Assembly (NCBI GenBank): GCA_947088675.1
Contig: CAMUHN010000019.1
Span: 1-44,634, forward strand
Length of the DNA stretch: 44,634 nt
Source: an uncultured Roseburia sp.
GTDB taxonomy: Bacteria > Bacillota > Clostridia > Lachnospirales > Lachnospiraceae
Direction: 5' to 3'
Below, in pieces: positions 42,405 to 44,634 of the stretch. Position 1 is the stretch's first letter. Each line of letters starts with the position of its first letter. Below the pieces are notes generated by a model, which saw only the letters and a list, made by a program, of their open reading frames with translations, did no database searches and had not been told where the DNA came from. A program made the position numbers and the translations under genes.

Positions 42405-44315
42405 TTAATGTTTTTTCTTATGGATATGACGAATCGTCTTCTTTTTCTTATGTCCCTGGTTTTCTGCTTTCCCTGCCTGTTTTTGTCCGTTAAAAGGTTT
42501 TTGTCCGGCTGCATGGCCGCCTTTCGGCCGGATCAGGCAGCGCCTGTCGTATCCGATCAGATCCGTTCTGCCCGCTTTTATCAGGGCTTCCTCGACGAGC
42601 TTATAGTTTTTCGGGTTGCGGTATTGAATTAACGCGCGCTGCATTGCCTTTTCATGCGGGTTTGTCGCGACATAAACCGGCTGCATCGTGCGCGGGTCAA
42701 GTTTTGTATAGTACATGCAGGTGGAAATGGTTGAGGGAGTCGGATAAAAATCCTGCACCTGCTGCGGCATATAGCCCAGATCTCTTAGAAATTCAGCCAG
42801 TTCCACTGCTTCCGTTAAAGTAGAACCCGGATGTGAGGACATCAGGTAAGGTACAAGGTACTGTTTTTTCCCCAGTTTTTGATTCATGGCCTCATATGCG
42901 GCCGTAAATTTTTTGTATACCGCCGCGCCCGGTTTCCCCATTTTTTCAAGCACAGGATCAGCGATATGTTCCGGCGCTACTTTCAGCTGTCCGCTTACAT
43001 GATGTTCGCACAGTTCCTCAAGGAAAGCGGTGTTTTTGTCATAGAGAAGATAGTCGAAGCGTATCCCCGAACGGATAAATACTTTCTTAACGTTAGGGAG
43101 TTCACGTAATTTTCTTAAGAGGTTCACGTAATCTTTATGATCTGTCTTTAAGTTCGGACAGGGGGTCGGGAACAGGCACTGCCTGTTTGCGCAGACTCCT
43201 TTTGTCATCTGTTTGCTGCAGGATGGAGCACGAAAATTTGCCGTAGGCCCGCCGACATCATGAATATAGCCTTTAAAATCCTCTTCCCAGATAAACCTGT
43301 TTGCCTCTGCCAGAATAGATTCATGGCTCCTCGCCTGTATGATGCGCCCCTGATGGAATGTCAGGGCGCAAAAATTACAGCCGCCAAAACAGCCGCGGTT
43401 GCTAACCAGTGAAAATTTTACTTCCGCAATCGCCGGCACGCCTCCTGCCTTTTCATAGGACGGATGATATGTCCTCTGGTAGGGAAGCGAGTATACAAAA
43501 TCCATCTCCTGCTGTGTCAGCGGTTTTGACGGCGGGTTCTGCACGACATACATTTTTTTATCATATGTCTCGAACAGTCTTTTTGCGGTAAACGGATCCG
43601 TATTCTGATACTGTGTGTAAAAGCTTCTGGCATACTCTCTTTTATCAGCCAGAAGCGCTTCAAAGTGAGGCAGCTCAACAGCATCATAGATATCTTCCCG
43701 TCTGTTTGTTTTATACACCGTCCCGTCGATAAATGTAAGGTCTTTCACCGAGATCCCGCTGTTTAAGGCGTCTGCAATTTCTACCATGCTGTGCTCCCCC
43801 ATCCCGTAGGAGATCAGATCAGCGCCGGAATCCAGCAGAATAGAACGCCGCAGTTTGTCCGACCAGTAATCATAATGCGCAAGGCGGCGCAGGCTTGCCT
43901 CGATCCCGCCGATAATCAGCGGAGTCTCCTTATAAATACGACGGATCAGATTGCAGTAGACAATGGTTGCATAATCGGGGCGTTTTCCCATCACGCCGCC
44001 CGGCGTAAACGCGTCTGTATCGCGCCTTTTTTTGGAAACGGAATAATGATTGACCATGGAATCCATATTTCCGGCAGAGACAAGAAATCCAAGCCGCGGT
44101 TCGCCGAATATCTGGATGGAGTTTGGGTCGCGCCAGTCCGGTTGTGCAATCATACCGACACGATACCCGTGCGCCTCCAACAGCCTGGTAATAATCGCGT
44201 GTCCAAACGATGGGTGGTCTACATAGGCGTCCCCGCATACATAGACAAAATCCATCCGAGAAATGCCCCTTTCCCTCATCTCTTCTCTGCTGACCGGTAA
44301 AAACCCGCTGTCCAT
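42405..44315 (-). CDS. YgiQ family radical SAM protein
   Basis: 636 residues. N-terminal YgiQ domain (FLPVSREEM, FVYVCGDAYVDHPSFGHAIITRLLEAHGY by its ends), then a radical SAM core with the cluster motif CFGGCNFC near residue 313, and VGGPTANFRAPSC with further cysteines (CANRQCLFPTPCPNL). YLMSSHPGSTLTEAVELAEF and VQDFYPTPSTISTCMYYTKLDPRT mark the C-terminal part. The last 50 residues are Lys- and His-rich. AAAGGAG precedes the ATG. Function of the family unknown. It follows the M23 peptidase gene with 24 bases between. Confidence 0.92.
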   Translation of the reverse strand: MDSGFLPVSREEMRERGISRMDFVYVCGDAYVDHPSFGHAIITRLLEAHGYRVGMIAQPDWRDPNSIQIFGEPRLGFLVSAGNMDSMVNHYSVSKKRRDTDAFTPGGVMGKRPDYATIVYCNLIRRIYKETPLIIGGIEASLRRLAHYDYWSDKLRRSILLDSGADLISYGMGEHSMVEIADALNSGISVKDLTFIDGTVYKTNRREDIYDAVELPHFEALLADKREYARSFYTQYQNTDPFTAKRLFETYDKKMYVVQNPPSKPLTQQEMDFVYSLPYQRTYHPSYEKAGGVPAIAEVKFSLVSNRGCFGGCNFCALTFHQGRIIQARSHESILAEANRFIWEEDFKGYIHDVGGPTANFRAPSCSKQMTKGVCANRQCLFPTPCPNLKTDHKDYVNLLRKLRELPNVKKVFIRSGIRFDYLLYDKNTAFLEELCEHHVSGQLKVAPEHIADPVLEKMGKPGAAVYKKFTAAYEAMNQKLGKKQYLVPYLMSSHPGSTLTEAVELAEFLRDLGYMPQQVQDFYPTPSTISTCMYYTKLDPRTMQPVYVATNPHEKAMQRALIQYRNPKNYKLVEEALIKAGRTDLIGYDRRCLIRPKGGHAAGQKPFNGQKQAGKAENQGHKKKKTIRHIHKKKH

Positions 44316-44339
44316 GCTCTTTTGCTCCTTTCCGCCAGA

Positions 44340-44634
44340 TCATTTTTCTTTGTTCGTTCCCGTCTTTATTCCCTCACTGTCTGCTGCGTTCCAGACGGAT
44401 AAATCGTACAGGTATTTTAACATTGGGTAGGAATTGACTGCATATTCGTTCCCGCTTTCATCATTTAAATAGATCCCGAGATGCAGATGCACCGGGAAAT
44501 TTCCGGTTGTTCCGGGGATATCGCTGTATCCGGTATCTCCCATAAACCCCAGATGTTCTCCCGCGGCAACCTGTTCTCCAACACGAAATTCTTTTGCATA
44601 TTCGGACATATGCGCATAATAAAAGTAGGCGCCG
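44340..44634 (-). CDS. M23 family metallopeptidase, 5' part outside the window
   Basis: Zinc peptidase fold that cleaves or binds peptidoglycan peptides. The frame is open to the right edge; an internal ATG at 44609 is not the start because the upstream residues GAYFYYAHMS belong to the conserved core. Visible are RVGEQVAAGEHLGFMGDTG and the HxH zinc motif in VHLHLGI. The short C-terminal tail ends at 44340. Location outside the cytoplasm is expected but the signal region is not in view. Confidence 0.88.
   Translation of the reverse strand, partial: GAYFYYAHMSEYAKEFRVGEQVAAGEHLGFMGDTGYSDIPGTTGNFPVHLHLGIYLNDESGNEYAVNSYPMLKYLYDLSVWNAADSEGIKTGTNKEK

Overview
The window is a chromosomal segment of a Gram-positive anaerobe of the class Clostridia, most likely a member of the Lachnospiraceae. 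This rests on strong AGGAGG-type ribosome binding sites, sigma-A promoters with 17-base spacers, the N-terminally extended L27 next to its processing protease Prp, SepF/YlmH-type division genes, a RecU resolvase and LexA paired with a YneA-like LysM protein. Nearly everything is housekeeping. No rRNA, tRNA, CRISPR array, prophage or intact insertion sequence was seen. Coding density is high; only 22169-22500 and 23335-23673 exceed about 300 bases without a gene, and both contain unusual structure.

Layout. (1) 1-8780, plus strand: an elongasome and division operon, mreB (5' end outside the window), mreC, mreD, a long penicillin-binding protein 2, minD, minE, rodA, methylglyoxal synthase and a lipoprotein D,D-carboxypeptidase. 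minC is missing from its usual place. (2) 8815-9677: a small P-loop protein and a convergent DUF378 membrane protein, separated by a bidirectional terminator. (3) 9738-16659, plus strand: an HlyD-like membrane protein, yggS, sepF, ylmH, aroB, lspA, an RluD-type pseudouridine synthase and, from its own promoter, a cytidylate-kinase-like protein. (4) 16660-21295: dtd, ttcA, a Xer-type tyrosine recombinase, a PlsC-type acyltransferase, a GNAT acetyltransferase and a YneA-like LysM protein. (5) 21296-23673: an SOS control region with clustered LexA-type operators and lexA, then a multi-hairpin non-coding element, then an AT-rich two-gene operon for small secreted proteins of unknown function with a structured leader. 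(6) 23674-32036, minus strand: rsfS, yqeK, nadD, yhbY, obg, rpmA, prp, rplU, an RNase E/G and a pair of radical-SAM family proteins of unknown role. (7) 32081-35132, minus: a three-gene surface-modification cassette. (8) 35189-40815, minus: recU followed by hisZ-hisG-hisD-hisB and a three-domain HisIE protein whose N-terminal HisA/HisF-like barrel appears catalytically dead. (9) 40930-44634: a short DtxR/MntR regulator overlapping tail-to-tail with a second RluA-type pseudouridine synthase, a YgiQ-type radical SAM protein and the 3' part of an M23 peptidase gene.

Regions 1 and 3 jointly serve cell-wall elongation, septum placement and envelope maturation. Region 6 serves ribosome assembly and silencing, NAD synthesis and RNA processing. 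The least ordinary items are a hairpin plus ribosome-binding-site module repeated almost exactly before two unrelated genes, with a compensatory base-pair change; the multi-hairpin element after lexA; the leader with mutually exclusive hairpins upstream of the secreted-protein operon; and the HisIE fusion. Family assignments come from reading the translated sequence and recalled family motifs; no database search was run.
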